Positions 48,286 through 57,786 are shown, counted from the stretch's first letter. The stretch is 64,000 nt of DNA from Makana argininalis_C (GCA_044442865.1 JBISJU010000001.1:213258-277257); one strand, 5' to 3'. The notes: generated by a model not told the origin, from the letters alone. Numbers and translations are program-made.

Positions 48286-48822
48286 TTATTCTTTTTTAAA
48301 TTTTGATCTATTAAAAGAATTTAAAATTTCTGATCTAGCTGCATTCAAATTATCCCATCCTTTAATCTTAACCCATTTTTCTTTTTCTAAATCTTTATAA
48401 TGTTTAAAAAAATGAACAATTTGATTTTTAAAATTTTTAGATAAATCATTAATATCATTAATATTATTATATGCTTTAGATATTTTATTATGAGGAACAG
48501 CAATTAATTTATTATCTTCACCTGATTCATCTATCATTCTTAGCAACCCTATAGGACGACACCTTATTACAGTTCCTGGATATATAAAATAATTTAATAT
48601 TACTAATACATCTAAAGGATCTCCGTCTAATGCTAAAGTATTATTAATATAACCATAATTACAAGGATAAATCATATTATTATACATAATACGATTTATA
48701 AATAAAATACCATTTTTTTTATCAACTTCATATTTTATATGATGAGAATTATATGGTATTTCTATAATTACATAGATATCATCTGGTAATTTTTTACCAG
48801 GTGAAACTTTATATAAACTCAT
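48286..48822 (-). CDS. ppa: inorganic pyrophosphatase
   Basis: Hydrolyses pyrophosphate to drive biosynthesis. 178 residues (E. coli 176), family I soluble enzyme: VSPGKKLPDDIYVIIEIP, YPCNYGYI, the catalytic aspartate segment DGDPLDVLVI and DESGEDNKLIAVP are intact. Monocistronic, convergent with pta and divergent from argF. Confidence 0.97.
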   Translation of the reverse strand: MSLYKVSPGKKLPDDIYVIIEIPYNSHHIKYEVDKKNGILFINRIMYNNMIYPCNYGYINNTLALDGDPLDVLVILNYFIYPGTVIRCRPIGLLRMIDESGEDNKLIAVPHNKISKAYNNINDINDLSKNFKNQIVHFFKHYKDLEKEKWVKIKGWDNLNAARSEILNSFNRSKFKKE

Positions 48823-49063
48823 AATTTTTCCTTAAATATAATTTAAACTTAATATTAATATAGTTGTTTGTTTTAAAATATTTATTAATTTTTTTAAAAT
48901 TTAAATATTTTAAAAAAATATATTTTAGTTAATATTTAATTGTGTAATATATTTTTTTATATTTACTTTTATTAAATAATAATATAAATTATAAATTAAA
49001 TAAAATAAATAATTTTAATAAAAAATTAAAATAAATAATAAATTACATTTTTAATACCAAAAT

Positions 49064-50089
49064 ATGAATTCTTTATTTAAAAGAAATTTTTTAAGATTAA
49101 TAGATTTTTCTGAAAATGAAATAAAAAACATATTATTATTGTCACATTATCTTAAAAAATGTAAAAAATTAGGAACTGAAATTAAATATCTGAATGGAAA
49201 AAATATTTTATTAATTTTTGAAAAACCATCAACACGAACTAGATGTTCTTTTGAAGTTTCAGCTTTTGATCAAGGAGCTAATATCACTTATATAGATCAA
49301 AATACAAGTCAAATGCATAAAAAAGAATCTGTTAAAGACACTTCTATTGTATTAGGTAAAATGTATGACGCTATACAATATAGAGGTTATAATCAAAATT
49401 ATATAGAAAATATTGCAAAATATTCTAAAATTCCTGTTTGGAATGGGTTAACAAATGAATTTCATCCTACACAATTAATAGCTGATTTGTTAACAATTGA
49501 AGAAAATATTAAATATAAACCTTTTAATAAAATAAATTTAACTTATATAGGTGATGCATCTAACAATATAGGAAATTCTTTATTAGAAGCTTCTGCTGTT
49601 ACAGGTTTAAATCTTACTTTAGTATCACCAAAATATTATTTCCCTAATAAGAAATTAATAAATTATTGTACATTATTGAGTAAAAATAAAGGAGGTAATA
49701 TAAACATAACAGAAGATATATTAAATGGAGTTAAAGCATCTGATTTTATATATACAGATGTTTGGTTATCTATGGGTGATAATAAAAGTCAATGGAAAAA
49801 AAAAATAAAAAATCTAAGAAATTATCAGTTAAATTCTGATATTATAAATTTAATTGACAATAAAAATGTTAAATTTTTACATTGCCTTCCGTCTTTTCAT
49901 AATAATAACAGTGATATAGGAAAAAAAATATCTAAAAAATATGGATTTAAAAATGGAATAGAAGTAACTAATGACGTTTTTGAGTCTGAATATAGTTTAG
50001 TATTTAAACAAGCTGAAAATCGTTTGCATACAATTAAAGCAATAATGATTTATACATTAAATAAGAATGTTAATATTAAAATTATATAA
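49064..50089 (+). CDS. argF: ornithine carbamoyltransferase
   Basis: Carbamoyl phosphate + ornithine = citrulline + phosphate. 341 residues (E. coli ArgF/ArgI 334). The phosphate-binding loop STRTRCSF, the carbamoyl-site HPTQ (in NEFHPTQL), the ornithine loop SMG (DVWLSMGD) and HCLP are all present. E. coli has two paralogs; argI or argF cannot be told apart here. With CarAB in the window it indicates arginine (or at least citrulline) synthesis; other arg genes are not seen. The divergent space to ppa (241 bases) holds a 14-base-arm inverted repeat at 48871-48915. Confidence 0.96.
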   Translation: MNSLFKRNFLRLIDFSENEIKNILLLSHYLKKCKKLGTEIKYLNGKNILLIFEKPSTRTRCSFEVSAFDQGANITYIDQNTSQMHKKESVKDTSIVLGKMYDAIQYRGYNQNYIENIAKYSKIPVWNGLTNEFHPTQLIADLLTIEENIKYKPFNKINLTYIGDASNNIGNSLLEASAVTGLNLTLVSPKYYFPNKKLINYCTLLSKNKGGNINITEDILNGVKASDFIYTDVWLSMGDNKSQWKKKIKNLRNYQLNSDIINLIDNKNVKFLHCLPSFHNNNSDIGKKISKKYGFKNGIEVTNDVFESEYSLVFKQAENRLHTIKAIMIYTLNKNVNIKII

Positions 50090-50138
50090 ATAATTTTATA
50101 AAAATGAATTAATAATTTAATTTATTATGGTTTTAAAT

Positions 50139-50615
50139 ATGAATAAAGTCCCTGTAACTTTACGAGGTTTTGAAAAATTAAAAGAGGAACTTGAATATCT
50201 TAAAAATTTTAAACGTAAAGAAATAATTAATTCTATAATTAGTGCTCGTAAACATGGAGATCTAAAAGAGAATTCAGAATATCACTCTGCTAAAGAACAG
50301 CAATTATTATGTGAATTTAGAATACAAGAAATTGAAATAACATTAATTAATTCTTATGTTATTGATATAACTAAAATTTTTAAAAAGAATTACATTATAT
50401 TTGGGTCAACAGTTACTATAAAATATAAAAATACAAAAGAAAAAAAAAAATATAAAATAGTTGGTAAAGATGAATCTAATTTTAAAAAAAATTTAATATC
50501 TATTCATTCACCCATGGCACGGGGATTAATAGGAAAAAAAAAAGGTGATTTAGTTAAAATAAAAACACCTGGAGGAAATGTAGAATGTACTATATTAAAA
50601 ATAGAATATTTATAA
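50139..50615 (+). CDS. greA: transcript cleavage factor GreA
   Basis: Rescues backtracked RNA polymerase by stimulating transcript cleavage. With the ATG at 50139 the protein is 158 residues, like E. coli, and begins MNKVPVTLRGFEKLKEEL, colinear with MQAIPMTLRGAEKLREEL; an ATG at 50127 would add four residues. The N-terminal coiled coil keeps the acidic tip (HGDLKENSEYH), and the C-terminal FKBP-like domain contains SPMARGLIGKKKGD. Confidence 0.95.
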   Translation: MNKVPVTLRGFEKLKEELEYLKNFKRKEIINSIISARKHGDLKENSEYHSAKEQQLLCEFRIQEIEITLINSYVIDITKIFKKNYIIFGSTVTIKYKNTKEKKKYKIVGKDESNFKKNLISIHSPMARGLIGKKKGDLVKIKTPGGNVECTILKIEYL

Positions 50616-50672
50616 TATACAATTAATGTAATACAATTAATATTATATTTTTAAAAATCAATTTTAAAAAAT

Positions 50673-51302
50673 ATGTTAATAAAAAAAAAATCTTATAGTT
50701 CTAAAAGATGGTTAAAAAATCATTTTAATGATATTTATTTTATCAATTCAAAAAAAAGAAAATTACGTTCTAGATCTTGGTTTAAATTGAATGAAATCCA
50801 AAAAAAATATAATATTATTTTTAAAGGAATAAAAGTTTTAGATTTAGGATCTTCCCCTGGGGGATGGTCTAAGTATATTTATAATACAATTGGTACACAT
50901 GGTATTATTATTTCTTGTGATATTATACCTATGAAACCAATATCAGGAGTATATTTTATACTTGGTGATATAAACAATAGTATTGTATTCAAAAAAATAT
51001 CTAAAAAAATTGGTAATAAAAAAATAGACCTTATATTATCTGATATTTCTCCAAATATAAGTGGTATATCAACTATAGATATACCTAAATTTATACATTT
51101 AGTAAAATTATCATTGTTTTTTTGTAAAAAATTTTTAATTAAAGGAGGAAATTATATAGTAAAGATATTTCAAGGAAATGGTTATGAAAAAATATTTAAA
51201 TACATTAAAACTAAATTTCTTGATGTGAAAATTATTAAACCTAAATCTTCAAAAAAAACATCAAAAGAAGTTTATATTTTATCTAAAGGTTATATTATAT
51301 AG
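50673..51302 (+). CDS. rlmE: 23S rRNA 2'-O-ribose U2552 methyltransferase
   Basis: FtsJ/RrmJ-type methyltransferase of the ribosomal A loop. 209 residues, equal to E. coli. SAM motif LDLGSSPGGWSKYI and the catalytic tetrad regions (RSRSWFKL, DLILSDISPN, GGNYIVKIFQG, SKEVYIL) are present. It precedes ftsH as in E. coli; stop is TAG. Confidence 0.96.
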   Translation: MLIKKKSYSSKRWLKNHFNDIYFINSKKRKLRSRSWFKLNEIQKKYNIIFKGIKVLDLGSSPGGWSKYIYNTIGTHGIIISCDIIPMKPISGVYFILGDINNSIVFKKISKKIGNKKIDLILSDISPNISGISTIDIPKFIHLVKLSLFFCKKFLIKGGNYIVKIFQGNGYEKIFKYIKTKFLDVKIIKPKSSKKTSKEVYILSKGYII

Positions 51303-51365
51303 TTAATGTTTTGAATTTTAACATTGTTAATAATTTTTATTAAAATTATACATGAGGTTAATATT

Positions 51366-53177
51366 TTGAATAATATTTTTAAAAACATAATAATATGGTT
51401 AACTATGACAGTAATATGTATTTCTATGTTTCAAAATTTTAATTTTATAGAACATAATGAAAATAAATTAAATTATTCAACATTTATGTCTGAACTTAAT
51501 AAAAATAAAATAAAAGAAGTATCAATTAAAAATAGAAAAATACTGTTTACTGAAATTAATAATAATAAATATATTACTTATATTCCAATAAATGATCCTA
51601 AACTTCTTGATATGTTATTAATTAAAAATGTTAAAATTATAGGAGAATATTCTGAAGATCATAGTTTATTTACTTCTGTTTTAATATCTTGTTTTCCAAT
51701 AATATTAATTGTAGTATGTTGGTTATTTTTTATACGTCAAATAAAAAATAGTGGTAAAGGTATTATGTCATTTGGAAAAAATAAAGCTAAAATGTTAAAT
51801 AAAAAAAATATTAAAATTAATTTTAACGATATTGCAGGTTGTGATGAAGCTAAAAAAGAAGTAAGTGAAATTGTAGATTATTTGAAAGATTCTAAAAAAT
51901 TTAAAAAATTAGGTGGTAAAATGCCTAAAGGAATTTTAATGATAGGCCCTCCTGGTACGGGAAAAACATTACTTGCAAAAGCTATATCAGGTGAAGCTAG
52001 GGTTCCTTTTTTTAGTATATCTGGATCTGATTTTGTAGAAATGTTTGTAGGTGTAGGTGCATCAAGAGTGAGAGATATGTTTGAGCAAGCTAAAAAATCA
52101 GCACCATGTATAATTTTTATTGATGAAATAGATGCAGTAGGTCGTAAACGTAGTTCTGGATTTAGTGGTGGAAATGATGAAAGAGAACAAACATTAAATC
52201 AAATGCTGGTAGAAATGGATGGTTTTGAAAAAAATGAAGATGTGATTATAATTGCAGCTACAAATCGTCCTGATGTATTAGATTCAGCTTTATTACGTCC
52301 AGGTCGTTTTGATCGTCAAGTAATAGTAGATTTGCCGGATTTAAAAGGAAGAGAAAAAATTTTAGATGTACATATTAAAAATTCTCCAATATCTTCAGAT
52401 GTTAATTTATCAATAATAGCTAGAGGCACCCCAGGTTTTTCTGGTGCAGATTTATCTAATTTAATCAATGAAGCTGCTTTATATGCAGCAAGTAAAAATA
52501 AAATAATTATATCAATGATAGATTTAGAAAAAGCTAAAGATAAAATAATAATGGGTTCTGAAAGAAAATCTTTAATAATGACAGAATCACAAAAAGAATA
52601 TACTGCTTATCATGAATCAGGACATGTCATAATTGGTAGATTAGTTCCAGATATTGACCCAATACACAAAGTTACTATAATTCCCAGGGGTAAATCTTTA
52701 GGTGCTACTTTTTTCTTACCTAAAGAAGATATGATAAATATAAATCGTCAAAAATTAGAAAGTCAGATATCTACTTTATATGGAGGAAGAGTTGCTGAAG
52801 AAATAATATATGGTAACGATAAAATTTCTTCAGGATCGTTTAATGATATTAAAGTTGCTACATCTATTGCTAGAAATATGGTTACTAAATGGGGTTTTTC
52901 TGAAAAACTTGGTCCTATTTTATATTCTAATGAAGAAGAAAACGAAATTTATGAAAAAAAATATTCAAAAAAAAATAAAAATATCTCTGATAAAACAAAG
53001 TTATTGATAGATAAAGAAATAAAATTTATAATTAAAAAAAATTATGATAGAGCTAAAAAAATTCTTATTGAAAATATAAAAATTCTACATAATATGAAAA
53101 ATTTATTAATAAAAAATGAAACAATTGATAGCAAACAAATTCATAATATAATGAAAATTAAAAAATCAATTAATTAA
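51366..53177 (+). CDS. ftsH: ATP-dependent zinc metalloprotease FtsH
   Basis: Membrane-bound AAA+ protease. I choose TTG 51366, with GAGG eight bases upstream; the start then aligns with E. coli (NIIIWLTMTV against NLILWLVIAV). 603 residues (E. coli 644). Two transmembrane segments (about 6-24 and 95-115) flank a periplasmic domain; Walker A GPPGTGKT, Walker B FIDEIDAVG, the SRH region RPGRFDRQ, and the zinc site HESGH follow. The C-terminal tail after the protease domain is cut. Co-transcribed with rlmE. Confidence 0.95.
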   Translation: MNNIFKNIIIWLTMTVICISMFQNFNFIEHNENKLNYSTFMSELNKNKIKEVSIKNRKILFTEINNNKYITYIPINDPKLLDMLLIKNVKIIGEYSEDHSLFTSVLISCFPIILIVVCWLFFIRQIKNSGKGIMSFGKNKAKMLNKKNIKINFNDIAGCDEAKKEVSEIVDYLKDSKKFKKLGGKMPKGILMIGPPGTGKTLLAKAISGEARVPFFSISGSDFVEMFVGVGASRVRDMFEQAKKSAPCIIFIDEIDAVGRKRSSGFSGGNDEREQTLNQMLVEMDGFEKNEDVIIIAATNRPDVLDSALLRPGRFDRQVIVDLPDLKGREKILDVHIKNSPISSDVNLSIIARGTPGFSGADLSNLINEAALYAASKNKIIISMIDLEKAKDKIIMGSERKSLIMTESQKEYTAYHESGHVIIGRLVPDIDPIHKVTIIPRGKSLGATFFLPKEDMININRQKLESQISTLYGGRVAEEIIYGNDKISSGSFNDIKVATSIARNMVTKWGFSEKLGPILYSNEEENEIYEKKYSKKNKNISDKTKLLIDKEIKFIIKKNYDRAKKILIENIKILHNMKNLLIKNETIDSKQIHNIMKIKKSIN

Positions 53178-53199
53178 TTTATTAAAATAATAATATAAA

Positions 53200-53283
53200 G
53201 CCGATGTGGTGAAATTGGTATACACGCTACCTTGAGGTGGTAGTGCCTATTTTGGTTTACGGGTTCGAATCCCGTCTTCGGCA
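53200..53283 (+). tRNA. leuU: tRNA-Leu(GAG)
   Basis: 84 bases with a long variable arm: acceptor GCCGATG/CTTCGGC (one T-T mismatch), anticodon stem-loop CTACCTTGAGGTGGTAG (GAG), T arm ACGGGTTCGAATCCCGT. No encoded CCA. Its place before nusA matches leuU of E. coli after loss of metY and rimP. Confidence 0.94.
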
Positions 53284-53360
53284 TTATAATTTAAAATAAA
53301 AAACTTTATTAATTTTTTATTTTTTTAAAATATAATTACATTATTTATTTAGGAAATTTA

Positions 53361-54413
53361 ATGAATAAAAAAATAATAAATATAATTCAATCATTATCAC
53401 ATGAAAAATCAATTAGTATGGAAGATATTTTTAGGACATTAGAAAATTCTATTTCAATAATTATAAAAAAAAAATATAATAATAAATTTAATATATTTGT
53501 TAAAATTAATAGAAATTCTGCAAAATTTGATATATTTAGACGTTGGATTTTTGTAAAAAAAGTAATAAATTCAAAAAAAGAAATTTCAATTAAATATGCA
53601 AATATTTATTTTAAAAATTATTTATATCAAAATTTTTACGATAAAAAAATAAAAAATTTTAATTTTGATAGAACAAGTATTCAAAAAATAAAAAAATTAA
53701 TTATAAAAAAAATTGATAAATACAAAATAAAAACATGTATTAAATACTTTAAGAAACATAAAGGAAAAATAGTAAATGGTATAATTAAAAAAGTAAGTAT
53801 AGAAAAAATATTTTTAGATTTAGAAAAAAAATATAAAGGAATTATAATAAAAAAAGAAATGATAATTAGAGAAAATTTAAAACCAGGAGATATAATACGT
53901 GGTGTGTTATATTCTATTAACAATAAATTTAATTTTCTAATTAGCAGATCAAGACCTGAAATGTTAATAGAACTGTTAAAAATAGAAATTCCTGAAATTA
54001 AAGAAAAAATTATTGAAATAAAAGACATTAAACGTTTTCCTGGAGTAAGATCAAAAATAGCAGTAAAAACAAATGATATAAAAATAAATCCAATTGGTGC
54101 TTGTATAGGTTTGCGTGGTTCTAGAATACAAGCTGTATCTAATGAATTATGTGGAGAAAAAATAGACATTTTTCTTTGGCATGAAAATAAAGTACAATTA
54201 GCAATTAATTCTATTTCTACTATAGGGATAATATCCATTATTATAGATAATAAAAATAAAAAAATGGATATTGCGTTAGATAAATCAAATATTGCACAAG
54301 CAATTGGAAAAAACGGACAAAATGTAAAACTTTCATCTAAAATAACTGGATTTAAATTAAATATAATGACTTTTAAAGAGTTATACAAAAAAAAAATGAA
54401 AAATTTAATTTAA
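53361..54413 (+). CDS. nusA: transcription factor NusA, without C-terminal repeats
   Basis: RNA polymerase-binding factor for pausing, termination and antitermination. It has 350 residues: N-terminal polymerase-binding domain (about 1-125), S1 domain (about 133-200), KH1 with VRSKIAVK and IGACIGLRGSRIQAV, and KH2 with QAIGKNGQNVKLSS. E. coli NusA has 495 and ends with two acidic repeats (AR1, AR2) that are absent here; AR2 binds alpha-CTD and SuhB in E. coli. GGAAA precedes the ATG. The last 40 bases form one arm of a long inverted repeat. Confidence 0.94.
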   Translation: MNKKIINIIQSLSHEKSISMEDIFRTLENSISIIIKKKYNNKFNIFVKINRNSAKFDIFRRWIFVKKVINSKKEISIKYANIYFKNYLYQNFYDKKIKNFNFDRTSIQKIKKLIIKKIDKYKIKTCIKYFKKHKGKIVNGIIKKVSIEKIFLDLEKKYKGIIIKKEMIIRENLKPGDIIRGVLYSINNKFNFLISRSRPEMLIELLKIEIPEIKEKIIEIKDIKRFPGVRSKIAVKTNDIKINPIGACIGLRGSRIQAVSNELCGEKIDIFLWHENKVQLAINSISTIGIISIIIDNKNKKMDIALDKSNIAQAIGKNGQNVKLSSKITGFKLNIMTFKELYKKKMKNLI

Positions 54414-54460
54414 ATATTTAAAATAAATTTTTTCATTTTTTTTTGTATAACTCTTTAAAA
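54371..54460. repeat. inverted repeat spanning the nusA stop codon
   Basis: Bases 54371-54403 (inside nusA) and 54428-54460 (after it) are reverse complements over 33 positions except for A-run lengths (10 versus 9 A, and 5 versus 6 A); pairing continues inward with small bulges. The shared word AAAGAGTTATAC is not low-complexity, so chance is excluded. The mRNA would fold the last dozen codons of nusA into a long hairpin before infB. Possible RNase III site, terminator or template-switch product. Confidence 0.7.
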
Positions 54461-54531
54461 AATCAAAAATTAAAATTTAAATATAATTAAATATATTTTA
54501 AATAAATAATATTATAAAAATAAAAAACAAA

Positions 54532-56565
54532 ATGAAAGATAAAATATTAAATAAAAAAAAATCTTTAAATTACATTAAATTAAATAATAAAAAAAAAATA
54601 AAAAACAAAAATATAAAAAATATTGTAAAAAGTAAAAATAATTTTAACAAAATAAATAACTTTAAAATAAAAAAAAAAAATAAAATTCAAGTTATTAAAT
54701 ATATTAAACAAAATAAATTATTTAAAAATAATTTTAATTTAAAAGAAAATGTATTAATAAAAAATAAATTTGAAAAAAAAAAAAAAATTAATTTTTTAAT
54801 ACAAAAATTTATAAAACCATTGAGATCTATTAATAAAAATATAATTTTAATAAAAATTATAAAATTAGATAAATTAGCTAATAAAATTTCAATTAAAAAG
54901 TGTAATTTGATTAATAAAATTAATAAATTAGGGTTTAAAATAAATATTAATAATATCATAGATAAAGAAACTGCTGGTTTATTATCAGAAGAAATGGGAC
55001 ATAACGTTTTTTTAAAAAATCATAATAAAAGAAAAAAAACAAATTTTAAATGCTTAAAAAAAAATAAAAATATTTGTTTAGTATCTAGAGCACCTATAGT
55101 AACTATTATGGGTCATGTTAATCATGGTAAAACAAGTATATTAAAATTATTATTAAAAAATAAAATAATAATTAAAGAAGACATTGGAATAACTCAACAT
55201 TTAGGTTTTTATAGTATTAAAAATAAAAATAGTTATATTACTATTTTAGATACACCTGGGCATTCAGCTTTTAATTATATTAGATCAAAAGGTGCTAAAT
55301 TAACTGATATTATTTTATTAGTTATAGCAGCAGATGATGGTGTTATGCCCCAAACAATTGAAGCAATTCAACATGCAAAGATGTACAAAGTTCACATAAT
55401 TGTAGTTATCAATAAAATTGATAAATTAGGATCCAATATACATAAAATAAAAAATGATTTAACTAAATATAATATTATTTCAGAAGAATGGGGTGGTAAA
55501 AATAAATTTATCAATGTATCTGCAAAATCAGGAAAAGGTATAGATAAACTCAGTGACCTAATATTATTACAATCAAAATTGTTAAATTTAAAAACAAAAA
55601 AAAACGGTCGTGCTAGAGGTGTAGTTATAGAATCATTTTTAGATAAAGGTTTAGGACCTGTATCTATTTTTATTGTTAAAGAAGGAATTTTAAATAAAAA
55701 TGATATTGTTGTTTGTGGATTAGAATATGGGAAAATACGTTCTATGTTTAATATACATAATAAATATATAGAAAAATCTAAATTATCATTACCTATAAAA
55801 ATAACAGGTCTTTCTGGTATTACAAAACCTGGTGATGAATTTAAAGTAATGAAAAATGAAAAAAAAGCTAAAAATTTATCTATTTTAAGAAAAAATAAAT
55901 TCAAAGAAATTAAATTATATAATAATAATAAATATAATTTAGAAAATATGTTTGATAAAATATTAAATAAAAAAAATAATGTAATTAATTTAATAATAAA
56001 AACAGATGTTAACGGATCTTGCGAAGCAATTATTTATTCATTAAATATGATATCTAAAAAGAATATTAAAATAAATATTATTAAATCAAGTATTGGAGAA
56101 ATTAATGAAAATGATGTTATGCTTGCATATACATCTAATTCTATAATTTTAGGTTTTAATGTAATTTCAAATATTTATGCTAAACGTTTAATAGAATTTA
56201 AAAAAATAAATATAAAATGTTACATTTCAATTTATGATTTAATAACAGAAGTTAAAAAAATAATTAAAAAAAATAATAAAAATAATATTAAACAAAAAAT
56301 AATAGGTACAGCAGAAGTAAAAAATATATTTAATTCAAAAAAATTAGGATTAATTGCTGGATGTATTGTTACTAATGGGATAATTAAAAAAAACAAAAAA
56401 ATTATTATTTTACATAATAATAAAATTGTTTACAAAGGTATTTTGGAATCTCTAAAAAGATTTAAAAATGATATTTTGGAAATTAAAAAAGGTTTAGAAT
56501 GTGGTATTGGTATGAATAAATATCTTGATATATCAATTGGTGATATAATAGAAGTATTTGAATAA
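54532..56565 (+). CDS. infB: translation initiation factor IF-2, short N terminus
   Basis: GTPase that places initiator tRNA and joins subunits. 677 residues (E. coli 890); the N-terminal region is cut and replaced by a Lys/Asn-rich stretch with a 15-A tract (54773-54787, in frame). G domain from about residue 186: G1 reads GHVNHGKTS where the family has GHVDHGKTS (Asn197), G2 GITQHLGFY, G3 DTPGHSAF, G4 NKID. Domains II, III and the C-terminal initiator-tRNA-binding domain (LECGIGMNKYLDISIGD) follow. Part of nusA-infB-rbfA-truB-rpsO-pnp. Confidence 0.96.
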   Translation: MKDKILNKKKSLNYIKLNNKKKIKNKNIKNIVKSKNNFNKINNFKIKKKNKIQVIKYIKQNKLFKNNFNLKENVLIKNKFEKKKKINFLIQKFIKPLRSINKNIILIKIIKLDKLANKISIKKCNLINKINKLGFKININNIIDKETAGLLSEEMGHNVFLKNHNKRKKTNFKCLKKNKNICLVSRAPIVTIMGHVNHGKTSILKLLLKNKIIIKEDIGITQHLGFYSIKNKNSYITILDTPGHSAFNYIRSKGAKLTDIILLVIAADDGVMPQTIEAIQHAKMYKVHIIVVINKIDKLGSNIHKIKNDLTKYNIISEEWGGKNKFINVSAKSGKGIDKLSDLILLQSKLLNLKTKKNGRARGVVIESFLDKGLGPVSIFIVKEGILNKNDIVVCGLEYGKIRSMFNIHNKYIEKSKLSLPIKITGLSGITKPGDEFKVMKNEKKAKNLSILRKNKFKEIKLYNNNKYNLENMFDKILNKKNNVINLIIKTDVNGSCEAIIYSLNMISKKNIKINIIKSSIGEINENDVMLAYTSNSIILGFNVISNIYAKRLIEFKKINIKCYISIYDLITEVKKIIKKNNKNNIKQKIIGTAEVKNIFNSKKLGLIAGCIVTNGIIKKNKKIIILHNNKIVYKGILESLKRFKNDILEIKKGLECGIGMNKYLDISIGDIIEVFE

Positions 56566-56623
56566 AAATAAATTACATTTAATTTAAATATTTATTACAT
56601 TTAAAATTAAAGGGATAACTTAT

Positions 56624-56983
56624 TTGTTAATAGAAAAAAAAAATATAAGAATTAAAAAAATTTCCAAAGAAATAAAAAAAAAAATTTCTATTATTTTAAT
56701 TAAAAAAATTAAAGATCCTAGAATTAAGTTAGCTAATATTTCAAATATTTATATATCAAAAGATTTATCATATTTAAATATATTTATAACTTTTTTAAAT
56801 AATAATAATTATATTGAATGTAAAAAAAATATTATTATAATGCAAAATGCATCTAATTTTTTTAGAAAAATGCTTAAAAAAGATATGTATTTACGTGTAA
56901 TACCTAAAATAAAATTTATTTATGATTTTAAAGCTATAAAAAATATTAATTTATATAATAAAATTAAAAAAATTTTTAATTAA
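56624..56983 (+). CDS. rbfA: ribosome-binding factor A
   Basis: KH-type factor for late 30S maturation. 119 residues (E. coli 133, shorter tail). Recognisable: IKDPRIKLANISNI, DLSYLNIFITFLN, and LRVIPKIKFIYD. The start is TTG 56624, preceded by AAGGGAT. It lies in the ancestral place between infB and truB. Confidence 0.9.
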   Translation: MLIEKKNIRIKKISKEIKKKISIILIKKIKDPRIKLANISNIYISKDLSYLNIFITFLNNNNYIECKKNIIIMQNASNFFRKMLKKDMYLRVIPKIKFIYDFKAIKNINLYNKIKKIFN

Positions 56984-57019
56984 AACTTAAATTAATATTT
57001 AATTTAAGAAATAAAAAAA

Positions 57020-57786
57020 ATGCAAAAAAAAAAAAATTAAAAAATAAATTTATTAATAATATTAATGGAATTTTATTAATAGATAAACCATATAATATCA
57101 CATCTAATAAAATTTTAGAAATAATTAAAAGAAATTTTAATATAAACAAAATAGGTCATAGTGGAACTTTAGACCCTTTAGCTACTGGAATGTTAACATT
57201 ATTTTTAGGTAAAGCAACTAAATTAGCTAAATATATAATTAATTCTGATAAAATTTATATAGTAACTATCATTCTAGGAATTCGTACTGATACATATGAT
57301 TATGAAGGAAATATAATTAGTAAAAATAATATTAATATAAATAAAATAGAAATAAAAAATGCATTAAAAATATTTAATGGTAATATAAACCAAATTCCAC
57401 CTATGTTTTCATCAAAAAAAATAAATGGATATCCTTTATATAAGTATGCAAGGAAAAAAATTAAAATTATTAGATATTTTAAAATTGTTAAAATTTATTA
57501 TATTAAATTTTTATATTTAAAATTAAATAAATTAATATTAAAAATTTGTTGTTCTAAAGGAACATATATACGTAAATTTGTAGATGATTTTGGCTTATAT
57601 TTGAATTGTGGAGCTTATGTATCAGAACTTCGTAGAACAAAAATATTTAATTTTTCTTATAAAAAAATGATAACTATAAAAGATATAAAAAATATTTTAA
57701 ACATCGAAAATAATAAATACAAAAAAAAAAATATTTTAAATAAATTAATTATATCAACAAAAAATTTTTTTAAAATAAATAAATAA
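57020..57786 (+). CDS. truB: tRNA pseudouridine(55) synthase, frame broken at a 13-A tract
   Basis: Makes pseudouridine 55 in the T loop of tRNAs. The ATG at 57020 is followed by C and a 13-A tract (57024-57036); read straight it stops after six codons at 57038. One extra A (or two fewer) joins it to the open frame NNINGILLIDKP, GHSGTLDPLATGML with the catalytic Asp, LGIRTDTYDYEG, CCSKGTYIRKFVDD, running to 57786. The first in-frame ATG after the tract (57190) lies beyond the catalytic Asp, so it cannot start an active enzyme. Corrected length is about 255 residues (E. coli 314); the C-terminal PUA part is shortened. Probably expressed by slippage or from a non-ATG start. Confidence 0.82.
57024..57036 (+). 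repeat. 13-A tract at the start of truB
   Basis: Thirteen A bases right after ATG C. Fourteen or eleven A would put the start codon in frame with the enzyme. Confidence 0.75.

Noticed and set aside
53681..54388. 235-codon minus-strand open frame inside nusA
   Set aside because: Antisense shadow of a conserved gene; hydrophobic product from reversed Lys/Asn/Ile codons, no family resemblance.
55392..55904. 170-codon minus-strand frame inside infB
   Set aside because: Antisense shadow of the IF2 GTPase domain; no start signal or similarity.
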